NCBI RefSeq assembly: GCF_011039205.1
Contig: NZ_JAAKEL010000001.1
Span: 124,001 to 188,000 of the forward strand
DNA from: Dysgonomonas sp. ZJ279
GTDB lineage: Bacteria; Bacteroidota; Bacteroidia; Bacteroidales; Dysgonomonadaceae
Direction: 5' to 3'
Length of the DNA: 64,000 nt
Part shown: piece after piece, positions 28,483 through 37,675 of the stretch
Layout: the number at the start of each line of letters is the position of its first letter
How positions within the stretch are numbered: the first letter of the stretch is position 1
The notes under the pieces: generated by a model
Database searches by the model: none
Told to the model about the DNA's origin: nothing
Seen by the model: the letters and a program-made list of their open reading frames with translations, nothing else
Program-made: the position numbers and the translations under genes

Positions 28483-29229
28483 AGCGTTTTTAATTAATGT
28501 GTTTTTATGAATGTTTCACTTCAAAGTTGCCCGGGCAAAAGGCTCGCAGGGCATTCAAATTGGGTTGGTAATGGTTTAATGTTACATAAGCAGAAGTTTT
28601 AGTCAGAAATTGAATTATTTAAATGTATCCCTAGCTAGGTAGATGTTTGTTATACTTAAAATATAGACAGAATATTTATGAAAAATCCGTCTTATGGATA
28701 GAATAAATTTTGCAATATTATGCCTATACGCCTGCTTTTGTATTACTCTCTCAAAATGCAGCTAACCTCCAAATTTTCAGAAGAAAAAAGGTGTTTAAAG
28801 TGACTGCTTTTGTCTATTATTTAGCATAAAGGTATAGGTGTGTTTTAATATGAATTTACATTGATTAGTAATAGATTTAATACTTAAATCTAATTTATTA
28901 CAATTAGATTTACAGCTAGCTTTCACCTTTTGCACAAGAATCTTGTTATGGTGGAGCTGTATAAAATGATACAATGTATTTTTCGTTGCACTTCAACGAT
29001 GAAAAGTGTAAACCTTTCATATTCGACAAAAGTAGTTGATTGAAGGTAATGCGTATTGTATAAAATGATTTATATACTTTGAAAAATGACAGTGAGTTTT
29101 ATGGCTGTTCTATCTCTTCACCTATTTATCTCAAATAGATATAGAGCTGTATTGTAGCTAAAACTGTAAGGCTTTTATTCGATGTAATAAAGGACTTTTA
29201 TAAGTTAAATCTTACAATGTTTTTTGCAA
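28483..29229. promoter_or_regulatory. Long leader and promoter region of susC
   Basis: A 747-bp gap without a convincing gene. The only full -7 match on the minus strand is TACTTTTG at 29027-29034, so the transcript would carry about 540 untranslated bases. The leader is A/T rich. I see no known riboswitch in it. The last bases (29175-29225) can form weak stems that may end the AraC gene transcript. Confidence 0.5.
29027..29091 (-). promoter_or_regulatory. Rhamnose-regulon promoter of susC
   Basis: On the minus strand TGTCA-n15-AAATCA-n7-CAATA spans 29053-29091, and the -7 box TACTTTTG is at 29027-29034 after an 18-base spacer. This is the same element and spacing as at rhaB, and one base shorter than at GH78. 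Confidence 0.7.
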
Positions 29230-30123
29230 TTATAAATTTTTTCCTTGTGTAAATTCTCTGTATTTAATCGGAGAGGCTCCGGTCATTTTTTTGAATGCTG
29301 TACAGAAATAATCGGGGTTTTCGAAACCAACTTCGAATGCTATTTCCTGACTGGTGAGCATGGTGTTGGTAAGTAGTTCTTTGCTTTTCTGTACGCGCAA
29401 TTCTTGTATGTACTGGTGTGGAGATAATCCCGTATATTGTTTGAAGATACGTCTGAACCATGAGTAACTCATGAATACCTGATTGGCAACGCTTTCGGGT
29501 GTAATGTCCGTATGAAAGTTTTCAAACATTATCATCTTTGCTTTGTTTATCTGGTTTGTTACTTTCATGTCTTCGAAAGCCGCATACTTGTCTTGAGAAT
29601 AGGCAATACCCAGTAAGTGATTGAGAATACCTGCCAACATTTGTTGGAATCCGGTTGTTTGCTCTTTTGCTACACTGATTGCACGCATATAGAGCTGGAC
29701 AATATCTTCGCGTGAGCCTACATTAAATATAGGTTTGTGCATATTGAAAAATCCGTTTTGAATCCGGCTATCTATATTTACCCCTTTAAAACCAATCCAA
29801 TATTCATTCCATCCGGTCGAAGGATCGGGGCTATAAGTATGCCATTCGCCGGGAAATAATAAAAACATATTTCCGGCTTTAATTTCTGTTTTTTTCTGAC
29901 TGGATGAGACAAAAGTGCCTCTTCCTTGCGTGATGTATATTAATTGGCATTCCTCCAATACGCGTCCCTTCTGTGTCGAGAATAGGTATCTGGTAGGATG
30001 GTTTTGGGGTGGATATGGTGTGTGTGGATCGATGTGTTGATAACCGACCGTATTGACAGTAAGTCCCCATAGCATGTCCTGCTCATTTGCTATTAAATAC
30101 TTGATGTGTACAGAGTTTTTCAT
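29230..30123 (-). CDS. rhaR: AraC-family regulator, probable rhamnose regulator RhaR
   Basis: A 297-residue cytoplasmic transcription factor. The N-terminal AraC-type cupin (about 30-165) shows LIYITQGRGTFVSSSQKK and FLLFPGEWHTYSPD, and would sense a sugar. The C-terminal double helix-turn-helix (about 195-295) has VANQVFMSYSWFRRIFKQYTG, SPHQYIQELRVQKSKELL and SQEIAFEVGFENPDYFCTAFKK. It is divergent from rhaB with a 218-bp shared control region, and upstream of susC on the same strand. In Bacteroides thetaiotaomicron an AraC-type activator (RhaR) controls rhamnose catabolism, so the same job is likely here, but that is by context and family. It is the obvious candidate to bind the operator shared by rhaB, susC and GH78. 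Confidence 0.85.
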   Translation of the reverse strand: MKNSVHIKYLIANEQDMLWGLTVNTVGYQHIDPHTPYPPQNHPTRYLFSTQKGRVLEECQLIYITQGRGTFVSSSQKKTEIKAGNMFLLFPGEWHTYSPDPSTGWNEYWIGFKGVNIDSRIQNGFFNMHKPIFNVGSREDIVQLYMRAISVAKEQTTGFQQMLAGILNHLLGIAYSQDKYAAFEDMKVTNQINKAKMIMFENFHTDITPESVANQVFMSYSWFRRIFKQYTGLSPHQYIQELRVQKSKELLTNTMLTSQEIAFEVGFENPDYFCTAFKKMTGASPIKYREFTQGKNL

Positions 30124-30244
30124 TGGTATAACAGTAAGGTAAAACAGAAATTAGAATAGGTCAAAAAACAAAATGAAGATGTAATATTAAAAATAAAAAT
30201 GTATATAACCAAGAAAATGTTTGAAATATATTAAATGCTGCAAG

Positions 30245-30309
30245 TGTCAAATTTTTAAATCCTTAAATCAAATACATCAATATTCGAAATGTCCAATGCG
30301 TTACTTTTG
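30245..30309 (+). promoter_or_regulatory. Rhamnose-regulon promoter of rhaB
   Basis: The plus strand reads TGTCA-n15-AAATCA-n7-CAATA at 30245-30283, an 18-base spacer, then the -7 box TACTTTTG at 30302-30309. The rhaB start is 32 bases further, giving a short leader of roughly 25 bases. Confidence 0.75.
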
Positions 30310-30341
30310 TACCAAATCAATGCTATATCTAATATTACACT

Positions 30342-31820
30342 ATGAAAACACATTATTTTTTCGCCTTCGACCTCGGTGCCACAAGTGGACGTTCTATTTT
30401 AGCGACAGTAGGAGGCGGAAAAATAACATTGAAGGAATTGACTCGTTTTCCCAATAAAATCATATCTGTACATGGTAAATGCTATTGGGATATATATGCC
30501 ATTTTCGAAGCATTGAAGGATGGGTTGAAGGTTGTAGCAGCGGAGAAAATCAAATTAGATGCTATTGGAATTGATACTTGGGGTGTCGATTTTGTTTATT
30601 TAGGAGAAGACGGTTCTTTGTTGAATCTGCCACGATCGTACCGTGACCCTTATACAAACGGGATTCCTGAAGAATTGTTTAAAGTATTGCCTAGAAAGGA
30701 TTTATACGAATTGACAGGTATACAGATTATGAATTTTAATAGTCTGTTTCAATTATATGCTGCCAAGCTCGAAAATTCTCCGGCTCTGGAGAAAGCCCAC
30801 GACATTTTATTTATTCCTGATGCCCTATCTTATATGTTAACAGGAGGTAAAGTATGTGAATATACGATTGCTTCGACATCGCAATTATTGAATCCAAAAA
30901 CAAGAAGAATAGAGCCCGAATTGTTGGATATTTTAGGTCTTAATTCGAATGTGTTCAGACCGATCATAATGCCTGGTGAGACAATCGGCTTTCTAACAGA
31001 AGATATTGCTAGAGAGTGTGGTGTTCATAAAGCTCCCGTAATAGCCGTTGGTGGGCACGATACCGCTTCTGCAGTAGCCGCAGTTCCGGCAGATGGTGAG
31101 AATTTTGCATATCTTAGTTCGGGTACATGGTCGCTGATGGGAATCGAGGTTAAGGAGCCTATTCTGACACAAGATTCTTATGAGATGAATTTCACAAATG
31201 AAGGTGGTGTAGATGGTTCAATCCGTTTCCTTAAAAATATTGCAGGCATGTGGCTTTTAGAGCAATGCCGCAAAGAATGGGGAGGGACTGGTGTCCATTA
31301 TTCTTATAATGAGATTGTCGAACTTTCTGATTCGGTTGCAGGATTTCAATCTTTTGTAGATCCGGATGATGCAAGCTTTGCTAACCCTGTTAGTATGGTT
31401 GTAGCTATTGCTGCATTCTGTGAAAAGACAGGACAAAACGTGCCGAAAACACATGCTGAATTTGTAAGATGTATTTTCGATAGTCTTGCGTTTAAGTATC
31501 GATATGTATTGGAGTGCCTGCAAAAAATGGCTCCATTCAATATAGAAAAGCTGCATATAATTGGTGGAGGTTCACAAAATAAATTATTGAATCAGTTGAC
31601 TGCTAATTCTATAAATATGCAAGTTGTTGCAGGTCCTGCAGAGGCAACTGCTATAGGGAATGTTATGATGCAGTCAAAAGGAATTGGTATGTTCGATTCT
31701 TTGCAAGAAATGAGATTAATGGTTCGTAACTCAATAGATTTGGATACTTTTTATCCTCAGGATGTGCATTTGTGGGATAGCGAATACAACAAATTTTTGA
31801 ATATCATACAAAAGAAATAA
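30342..31820 (+). CDS. rhaB: L-rhamnulokinase
   Basis: A 492-residue sugar kinase of the FGGY family that phosphorylates L-rhamnulose to L-rhamnulose 1-phosphate. The N-terminal ATP-binding start is FFAFDLGATSGRSILATV, with the rhamnulokinase segment AIGIDTWGVDFVYLGEDGSLL and LPRSYRDPYTNGIPEE following. The second FGGY domain has SSGTWSLMGIEVKEP and the adenine-loop stretch LHIIGGGSQNKLLNQLTANS. Length equals the family norm. It is first in the rhaB-rhaI-rhaT-rhaD operon with 24 bp to the next gene. A second ATG upstream in another frame (30221) is a shadow. The promoter carries the shared operator 33 bp upstream. Confidence 0.96.
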   Translation: MKTHYFFAFDLGATSGRSILATVGGGKITLKELTRFPNKIISVHGKCYWDIYAIFEALKDGLKVVAAEKIKLDAIGIDTWGVDFVYLGEDGSLLNLPRSYRDPYTNGIPEELFKVLPRKDLYELTGIQIMNFNSLFQLYAAKLENSPALEKAHDILFIPDALSYMLTGGKVCEYTIASTSQLLNPKTRRIEPELLDILGLNSNVFRPIIMPGETIGFLTEDIARECGVHKAPVIAVGGHDTASAVAAVPADGENFAYLSSGTWSLMGIEVKEPILTQDSYEMNFTNEGGVDGSIRFLKNIAGMWLLEQCRKEWGGTGVHYSYNEIVELSDSVAGFQSFVDPDDASFANPVSMVVAIAAFCEKTGQNVPKTHAEFVRCIFDSLAFKYRYVLECLQKMAPFNIEKLHIIGGGSQNKLLNQLTANSINMQVVAGPAEATAIGNVMMQSKGIGMFDSLQEMRLMVRNSIDLDTFYPQDVHLWDSEYNKFLNIIQKK

Positions 31821-31844
31821 AGTTAACACTTAAACGAAAAAACG

Positions 31845-33101
31845 ATGACTAAAAACTCATTAGTACAAAGATCTTATGAAATAGCGAAAGAACGCTATGC
31901 TGCCGTAGGTGTAGATATCGATGCGGCTTTAGTAAAATTACAAGATATCTCGATCTCGATTCATTGCTGGCAAGCCGATGATGTTTGCGGATTTGAAAAT
32001 CTGGGAAATGCCGGAGGCGGAGGTATTCAGGCTACGGGAAACTACCCGGGTAAAGCCCGTAATATAGAAGAATTGCAGTCGGATATTTCTAAAGTTCTGA
32101 CTCTTGTTGGTGGAAAACATCGTCTGAATCTGCACGCTATATATGGTGATTTCGGTGGTAAAACTGTAGACCGTGATCAGATAGATGCGAGCCATTTTAC
32201 AACATGGATGCAATGGGCTAAAGAAAGTGATTTGAAATTAGATTTCAATTCTACTTCTTTCGGTCATACTAAAAGTGGTGATTTAACATTGGCGAATCCT
32301 GATAAATCGATTCGCGATTTCTGGATAGAGCATACGAAACGCTGCCGTTTGATTTCGGAAGAAATGGGTAAGTTTCAGAATGATCCATGCATTATGAATC
32401 TTTGGGTGCATGATGGAATGAAGGATCTGACTGTAAATAAATATAAGTATCGCCAGCTATTAGAGCAATCTTTAGACGAAATATTCGCTATTGATTATAA
32501 AAATATGAAAGACTGTATAGAATCTAAACTGTTCGGTATTGCACTGGAAAGCTATACTGTGGGTTCGCATGATTTCTATTTAGGTTATGGTGCAAAAAAA
32601 CAAAAGATGGTAACGCTCGATATGGGACATTTCCATTTGTCGGAAAGTGTTGCCGATAAGATATCTTCATTGCTTCTGTTTACCCCTGAAATTATGTTGC
32701 ATGTGAGTCGTCCTGTTCGTTGGGATTCGGATCATGTAACTCTTTTAACAGATGAGGTGATCGATCTGGCCAAAGAAGTAGTTCGTGCAGATGCTATTAA
32801 TAAAGTTCATGTAGGACTAGACTTTTTCGATGCTTCAATCAATCGAATCGGTGCTTATGCAATCGGTATACGCTCGACACAAAAAGCATTTTTACAAGCG
32901 TTGTTAGAGCCTCTTGCTAAATTACGTGAATATGAAGCAAATGGACAATATTTTGAACGCTTGGCTTTGCTCGAAGAAGCGAAGGGTTTGCCTTGGAATG
33001 CTGTGTGGGATTATTTTTGCATGAAAAGTGATGTTGCTATTGGTGAAGATTATATAGCAGAAGTACAACAATACGAGAAAGACGTTACTTCTAAGAGATA
33101 A
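31845..33101 (+). CDS. rhaI: L-rhamnose isomerase
   Basis: A 418-residue cytoplasmic isomerase (RhaA in E. coli naming) that converts L-rhamnose to L-rhamnulose. It is a TIM barrel with two metal sites. Clear family stretches are ISIHCWQADDVCGFEN near the N-terminus, GLDFFDASINRIGAYAIG near the C-terminus, LDFNSTSFGHTKSGDLTLANPD, and LDMGHFHLSESVADKISSLL, which carry the metal-binding His, Asp and Glu residues. Length matches E. coli RhaA (419). It follows rhaB by 24 bp and precedes rhaT by 92 bp, in the usual pathway order, and would be co-transcribed. Nothing unusual is seen. Confidence 0.96.
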   Translation: MTKNSLVQRSYEIAKERYAAVGVDIDAALVKLQDISISIHCWQADDVCGFENLGNAGGGGIQATGNYPGKARNIEELQSDISKVLTLVGGKHRLNLHAIYGDFGGKTVDRDQIDASHFTTWMQWAKESDLKLDFNSTSFGHTKSGDLTLANPDKSIRDFWIEHTKRCRLISEEMGKFQNDPCIMNLWVHDGMKDLTVNKYKYRQLLEQSLDEIFAIDYKNMKDCIESKLFGIALESYTVGSHDFYLGYGAKKQKMVTLDMGHFHLSESVADKISSLLLFTPEIMLHVSRPVRWDSDHVTLLTDEVIDLAKEVVRADAINKVHVGLDFFDASINRIGAYAIGIRSTQKAFLQALLEPLAKLREYEANGQYFERLALLEEAKGLPWNAVWDYFCMKSDVAIGEDYIAEVQQYEKDVTSKR

Positions 33102-33193
33102 AAACAAAGGTTGTGATTTGTGGGTATTTGATATATCTGGTCGGTAACATTCATTTACTCACAATTCATAACATATAATTATAACTGACCAAC

Positions 33194-34228
33194 ATGAATA
33201 CAATAATAGGATTAATCATCATTGCGTTTGGCAGCTTGGGGCAATCAAGCTCGTATGTTCCGATCAATAAAGTGAAAAACTGGTCGTGGGAATGTTTTTG
33301 GCTTACCCAAGGTGTCTTTGCCTGGTTGTTATTCCCTCTTCTTGGTCTTTTATTGGCAATACCTTCGGGCTATTCGTTTTCTGAAATAATGTTTTCGGGT
33401 GGTGATGCTATCTGGAAGACTATCGGTTATGGTATTCTTTGGGGTATTGGAGGGCTGACCTTTGGTTTGAGTATGCGTTATCTGGGTGTTGCTTTAGGGC
33501 AATCTCTGTCGCTAGGTACATGCTCTGCTTTTGGAACATTGATTCCTGCTTTGCTTAAAGGTGATAATCTATTCAGAGGAGACGGTTTAATTCTGCTTAT
33601 CAGTGTTAGTATTGCTTTGGGCGGTATTGCTGTTATCGGATATGCTGGTGCTTTGAAATCGAGCAATATGTCTGAAGAAGAAAAGAAAAAGGCTGTTAAA
33701 GATTTTGCATTGAAGAAAGGTGTCCTGATTGCATTGTTGGCAGGGGTGATGAGTGCCTGTTTCAGTTTAGGGCTGGAAGCCGGAGCTCCTCTTAAGAATC
33801 ATATTCTTGAGCTCGGTGCAAATCCTTTATTGGCATTGAATCCTGTTATATTCCTTGTTACTTTAGGAGGCTTTATTACCAATGCCAGTTATTGTTTATT
33901 TCAGAATTACAAGAATAAAACTTTTAAAGAATATACGTCTATTTCGGGGGGTAACTGGATCAATAATATTTTATTTTGTGCATTGGCCGGATTGCTTTGG
34001 TATTCCCAATTTTTCGGGCTAGGTGTAGGACAAAGTTTCTTCGAACCGGGCAGTATTATGATGGCTTTCTCATGGAGCATATTGATGTCGCTCAATGTTG
34101 TGTTCAGTAATCTGTGGGGCATCGTACTCAAAGAATGGAAAGGTGTCGGGACGAAGACAATAATAGTACTCCTTTTAGGTTTGTTATTATTAATAGGTTC
34201 TATTATTTTCCCTCAATTAATTAAGTAA
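33194..34228 (+). CDS. rhaT: L-rhamnose/proton symporter RhaT
   Basis: A 344-residue inner-membrane transporter of the RhaT family in the drug/metabolite superfamily, with about ten helices. It would bring free L-rhamnose into the cytoplasm by proton symport. The N-terminus has GSLGQSSSYVPINKVKNWSWECFWLTQG, and the middle has MRYLGVALGQSLSLGTCSAFGTLIPAL. The central loop SSNMSEEEKKKAVKDFALKKG is hydrophilic and probably cytoplasmic. The tail LKEWKGVGTKTIIVLLLGLLLL is the last helix. Length matches E. coli RhaT (344). It stands third in the operon. No gene for a rhamnose mutarotase is found beside it. Confidence 0.95.
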   Translation: MNTIIGLIIIAFGSLGQSSSYVPINKVKNWSWECFWLTQGVFAWLLFPLLGLLLAIPSGYSFSEIMFSGGDAIWKTIGYGILWGIGGLTFGLSMRYLGVALGQSLSLGTCSAFGTLIPALLKGDNLFRGDGLILLISVSIALGGIAVIGYAGALKSSNMSEEEKKKAVKDFALKKGVLIALLAGVMSACFSLGLEAGAPLKNHILELGANPLLALNPVIFLVTLGGFITNASYCLFQNYKNKTFKEYTSISGGNWINNILFCALAGLLWYSQFFGLGVGQSFFEPGSIMMAFSWSILMSLNVVFSNLWGIVLKEWKGVGTKTIIVLLLGLLLLIGSIIFPQLIK

Positions 34229-34283
34229 AGCTGTATGGCGATATGATTAATATTACTTTTATAGAAATAAATTACAATTAAAA

Positions 34284-35084
34284 ATGAAACTAAGTATTAA
34301 TAATAAATTACAAGCACAACTCGACGAGGTTGCCGAGATTGCAGGTTATTTATGGGAAAAGGGATGGGCAGAGCGTAATGCCGGAAACATATCTATAAAT
34401 GTAAGTGAATTTATAGGTGATGAGAATAGAAATCTCTCTGCGCAGTCTAAATATCCATTACCTCGCAATATGAAAGAGCTTGCCGGCGATTTCTTTTTTG
34501 TAACGGGTACAGGCAAACGGATGAGAGATGTAGCTAAGTGCCCTTTGTCGAATGGCTCGATTGTTCGAGTATCGCAAGATGGAGATTCGTATGATGTAAT
34601 CTCGGAAGAGAATGTGAAACCGACTTCGGAGCTGGCTTCTCACTTTTCTATCTTAGCATCGTTCAAAAAGAAAGGCTCAAAAAACAGGCTGGTATTACAT
34701 ACTCATCCGACGGATTTGATTGCAATGTCGCACATACCCGAATTGAAAAATGAAAAAGCACTGAATGAATTGTTATGGGGTATGCACCCCGAGACATTTA
34801 TTGTTGTTCCCCGGGGTATTGGTCTGGTGCCTTATGAAGTACCCGGAACATTAGCTATTGCTGATTTAACTTTACCTGTACTTGACAGGCATGATATAGT
34901 TATTTGGGAAAAACATGGAGTATTTGCTGTAGGTGAAAATCTGACTGATACTTTCGACTTGATCGATACTCTATCTAAGTCGGCTCAGATATATGCATTC
35001 GCCAGAACTTGTGGCTATACACCAGAAGGACTTACTAAAGAACAGATACAAGGGCTTATAGAGCCTTTTGGGATAAAACTATGA
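34284..35084 (+). CDS. rhaD: L-rhamnulose-1-phosphate aldolase
   Basis: A 266-residue class II aldolase that splits L-rhamnulose 1-phosphate into dihydroxyacetone phosphate and L-lactaldehyde. The zinc ligands are visible as H139 and H141 in LHTHPTD and H211 in WEKHGVF. The catalytic glutamate E116 sits in KPTSELASH. These match, within one or two positions, E. coli RhaD E117, H141, H143 and H212. The phosphate-binding start WAERNAGNISINV is also clear. It ends the operon and is followed by a strong terminator. The lactaldehyde reductase (rhaO/fucO type) that often closes this operon in Bacteroides is not present here. Confidence 0.95.
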   Translation: MKLSINNKLQAQLDEVAEIAGYLWEKGWAERNAGNISINVSEFIGDENRNLSAQSKYPLPRNMKELAGDFFFVTGTGKRMRDVAKCPLSNGSIVRVSQDGDSYDVISEENVKPTSELASHFSILASFKKKGSKNRLVLHTHPTDLIAMSHIPELKNEKALNELLWGMHPETFIVVPRGIGLVPYEVPGTLAIADLTLPVLDRHDIVIWEKHGVFAVGENLTDTFDLIDTLSKSAQIYAFARTCGYTPEGLTKEQIQGLIEPFGIKL

Positions 35085-35146
35085 AACTCATTTTGAGATA
35101 AAAGCAGTAAATAGTTATTTTATTAGAGAACACTTTAAGAGTAAGT

Positions 35147-35180
35147 AAGAAGCTGGTTATATTCATAACCAGCTTCTTTG
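35147..35180 (+). terminator. Terminator of the rha operon
   Basis: A perfect 14-bp stem (35147-35160 with 35165-35178) with a 4-base loop ends in CTTCTTTG, 62 bp after the rhaD stop. Confidence 0.85.
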
Positions 35181-35742
35181 TTAAAACATCTTTTTTGTTT
35201 GCCGAAAGCGCTTTAAAATATGAAAAACACGCATGCATCCCTGCGCGCGTGTTCTCTCTCAACACACATTTCACAAAACTGAGTTATGCAACAATACTGC
35301 TACACACTCTTTTTCCTGTTACCTTATTATTTCTTCTATCTATTCTCAAAATAAAAAGATAATTTATCTTTTATTATATAAAGGAGAATTTTAATAATAA
35401 TATCCCTATGTATTAATGATATTCCGGGTCAATTCAATCCTCACAATTTGTACTAATTCTCAATGTATAAAAATACACCATTGTAATTTAGAAACAGTGA
35501 ATAATTTCGTGTATTATAAACTGCATTTGTGTCGTATTTAGTGGTAAATCCATGTGATGCTGTCTGTTGTTGTCTATTTGGGATTATTGTCTCTTAAAAA
35601 GTGTGTATTTTCGTGTTTTGGGATCGTGTTTATTTTTTTTCGTTTGTTCTATGGCTGTTTTAGCTGTGTCGACCTGCTTCAGCAACTTACTCTTATTCGG
35701 AGGAATAAATCTTTCAAAGATATTGAACCTTTGCTGAAAAAT

Positions 35743-35774
35743 ATGGCAGTAAGAAGAGTCTTACTGCCATAAAA
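35743..35774 (+). terminator. Isolated terminator-like hairpin
   Basis: A perfect 12-bp stem (35743-35754 with 35759-35770), loop AGAG, flanked by A-runs. No recognised gene ends here on either strand. Confidence 0.5.
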
Positions 35775-36258
35775 CTGTGTTAGATTTTGTATAGAGTTAT
35801 TTAATTGTTATAAATGTATGTTGCATTGTTGTTAAATCGCTGTATTATGTTGTGCGTAATATTAAATAACCAGATGCTAAAATCCAATTGGGGATATCAA
35901 AATGTGTTAAATGGGCAGAGTAATGCAGTTTTATTTTCTAAAGCGTAATACTCAATATATGTTAATGAGAGAAGTGTGTCTAATGCTCAAGGTTAAATTT
36001 GGTACTATTCTTCTGATTGGTTTGTTCTTAGACTTATTTTCGTCTGCTATCTTCCAGATAATTTAGAAAACGGTTTTTTCTGACCTTAGTAAGAAAGTCC
36101 TTATTTAATATTATCTATTATATTTTGATATTGCTATTGCAAAAGTATGCTGGAATTAAATTTTAAATCTATTTTGAATGCTAGGAAAAATGGCATTTTT
36201 TCTAGTTAATATTGGATACATATTATGCTTTTTTCATATAAAACTTCTTAATATTCTA

Positions 36259-36266
36259 TATCTTTG
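36259..36266 (+). promoter_or_regulatory. -7 box before the recombinase gene
   Basis: TATCTTTG matches TAnnTTTG fully. It would start transcription near 36273, after the most upstream alternative start region, leaving about 95 bases of leader to the chosen start at 36368. Confidence 0.5.
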
Positions 36267-36367
36267 CAATTCTTTTGGTAACAATTTTCCACCTGCAAAT
36301 GTTATTCTATAAAATATGCATTTGTGAAGACTGTTATTTCAGATTTATATTAATACAATTACTACCT

Positions 36368-37675
36368 ATGGCTTCTGTTAAAATCTTATATCGGCCTTCA
36401 AGCAAAGTCGGACAATCGCAAGGCAGTCTTTGCTTTCGTATTATTCACCAGCGTAAAGTGAAAGTGATAACAATAGCATCATCTATTAATCAATCGGAAT
36501 GGGATAGTAATAAACAGGTTATCGTCTATCCGGCAGCACCTTTATTTCGAGTGAAATTTCTACGGGAGTTAGAAGATAAGATCAAACAGATTGCAAATAG
36601 GTTGGAACAAGTAATAGCTGAACTTGAAAAACAAGGGCGTTATGAGATAAGCGATATTGTGTGTAAAAGTTATCTCGAAGAAGAAACAAATTCGTTATAT
36701 CACTACACTGAAAAGCAGGCCCGATTGCTTTTCGATTATGGGCAAGAGCGAACAGCTCGTGCTTATCGTACAACAGTTCGCCAGTTGATGAAATTTAACA
36801 AAGGAGAAGATTTGTTATTGGAGCATATTAATATAACTTTTGTTAAGGACTTCGAGAGACATATGAAACTGCAGAATAAATCATTGAATACTATTTCTTT
36901 CTATATTCGTAACTTACGTGCTATTTATCATAAAGCTATTCAAGATAAATTTATTATTGCTAAAGCTGAGAATCCTTTCTCTGGGACTTTTACCGGATTT
37001 CAGCGGACAAAAAAACGAGCTTTAAGTTTAGAAGAAATTGCACTACTTAACAATTTAGATTTTTCACAACTATTAAATAATAATGATCAAAAGACTTCAT
37101 CTGCACTTTCATCTGTTGATGAAAAGCTTTATACTTGCTGGCGTCTGTTTTTCTTCTGTTTCCATGCTCGCGGAATGAGTTTTGTCGATCTGGCATATCT
37201 GCGTAAGGATAATATTCGCAGAGGTGTTATTTCTTATTATCGCAAAAAAACGGGACAGCTGATGGAAGTGAAAATTACATCAACGCTGCAAGGTATAATT
37301 GATAGCTTTAGTGACGATGTGGCATATTCGCCTTACTTATTTCCAATCATTGCAGATATTGGCAGATCGTCTAGACTCCAGTACGAGAGTGCTTTACGTC
37401 TTCAAAATAACAAACTTAAGGAATTGTCTCATCTTGCTGGTCTCAACAAGTCGCTTTCTACACACATGTCTCGACACTCATGGGCTACTCTTGCTAAAAG
37501 GGAGAACTTACCATTGTGGGTTATTAGTGAAAGTTTGGGGCATTCTAACGAAAAGACTACTTATACCTATTTAGCTTCATTTGAACGTTCCATTTTAGAT
37601 CAGGCGAATGAAGCTATTAGCGCAGCTCTTAACAGAACGAGTACTTATCCCTCCAATATTCGTAAGCGAGGCTAA
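36368..37675 (+). CDS. Tyrosine recombinase (site-specific integrase/invertase)
   Basis: A 435-residue recombinase from the start at 36368 (MASVKILYRPSSKVGQSQGS), which matches the usual start of Bacteroidota integrases; an ATG at 36275 adds an unlikely hydrophobic extension. The arm-type N domain covers about 1-85, the core SAM-like domain about 115-205, and the catalytic domain about 215-420. Catalytic residues are all present: R268 in HARGMSF, the beta-strand K293/294 in YYRKKTGQ, H366 and R369 in THMSRHSW, H392 in LGHSNEK and nucleophile Y401 in TYLASF. It lies 208 bp from a 26-bp inverted repeat that flanks an AraC gene, so its likely job is to invert that segment. No other mobile genes adjoin it, which argues against a prophage. 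Confidence 0.9.
   Translation: MASVKILYRPSSKVGQSQGSLCFRIIHQRKVKVITIASSINQSEWDSNKQVIVYPAAPLFRVKFLRELEDKIKQIANRLEQVIAELEKQGRYEISDIVCKSYLEEETNSLYHYTEKQARLLFDYGQERTARAYRTTVRQLMKFNKGEDLLLEHINITFVKDFERHMKLQNKSLNTISFYIRNLRAIYHKAIQDKFIIAKAENPFSGTFTGFQRTKKRALSLEEIALLNNLDFSQLLNNNDQKTSSALSSVDEKLYTCWRLFFFCFHARGMSFVDLAYLRKDNIRRGVISYYRKKTGQLMEVKITSTLQGIIDSFSDDVAYSPYLFPIIADIGRSSRLQYESALRLQNNKLKELSHLAGLNKSLSTHMSRHSWATLAKRENLPLWVISESLGHSNEKTTYTYLASFERSILDQANEAISAALNRTSTYPSNIRKRG

Larger units (their letters stand above)
35085..36367. other. Long intergenic region before the recombinase gene
   Basis: About 1.28 kb without a supported gene. It holds the rhaD terminator (35147-35178), a GC-rich dyad AACACGC/GCGTGTT (35226-35253) and an isolated terminator-like hairpin (35743-35770). 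A 72-codon frame at 35554-35772 runs through that hairpin and looks accidental. The recombinase promoter is near the right end. Confidence 0.6.

Noticed and set aside
30221-30457. 78-codon plus-strand frame overlapping the rhaB start
   Set aside because: It begins upstream of the operator and promoter and overlaps rhaB in another frame; no family match.
35226-35253. GC-rich dyad AACACGC/GCGTGTT as a second terminator
   Set aside because: Stem of only seven pairs with a 14-base loop and no T-run; listed only as part of the gap.
35554-35772. 72-codon frame in the gap before the recombinase
   Set aside because: It reads through the 12-bp terminator-like stem, and the sequence has no recognised pattern.
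36368-37675. Recombinase considered as part of a prophage or conjugative element
   Set aside because: No phage, mobilisation or transfer genes lie nearby, and the paired inverted repeats beside it explain it better as an invertase.
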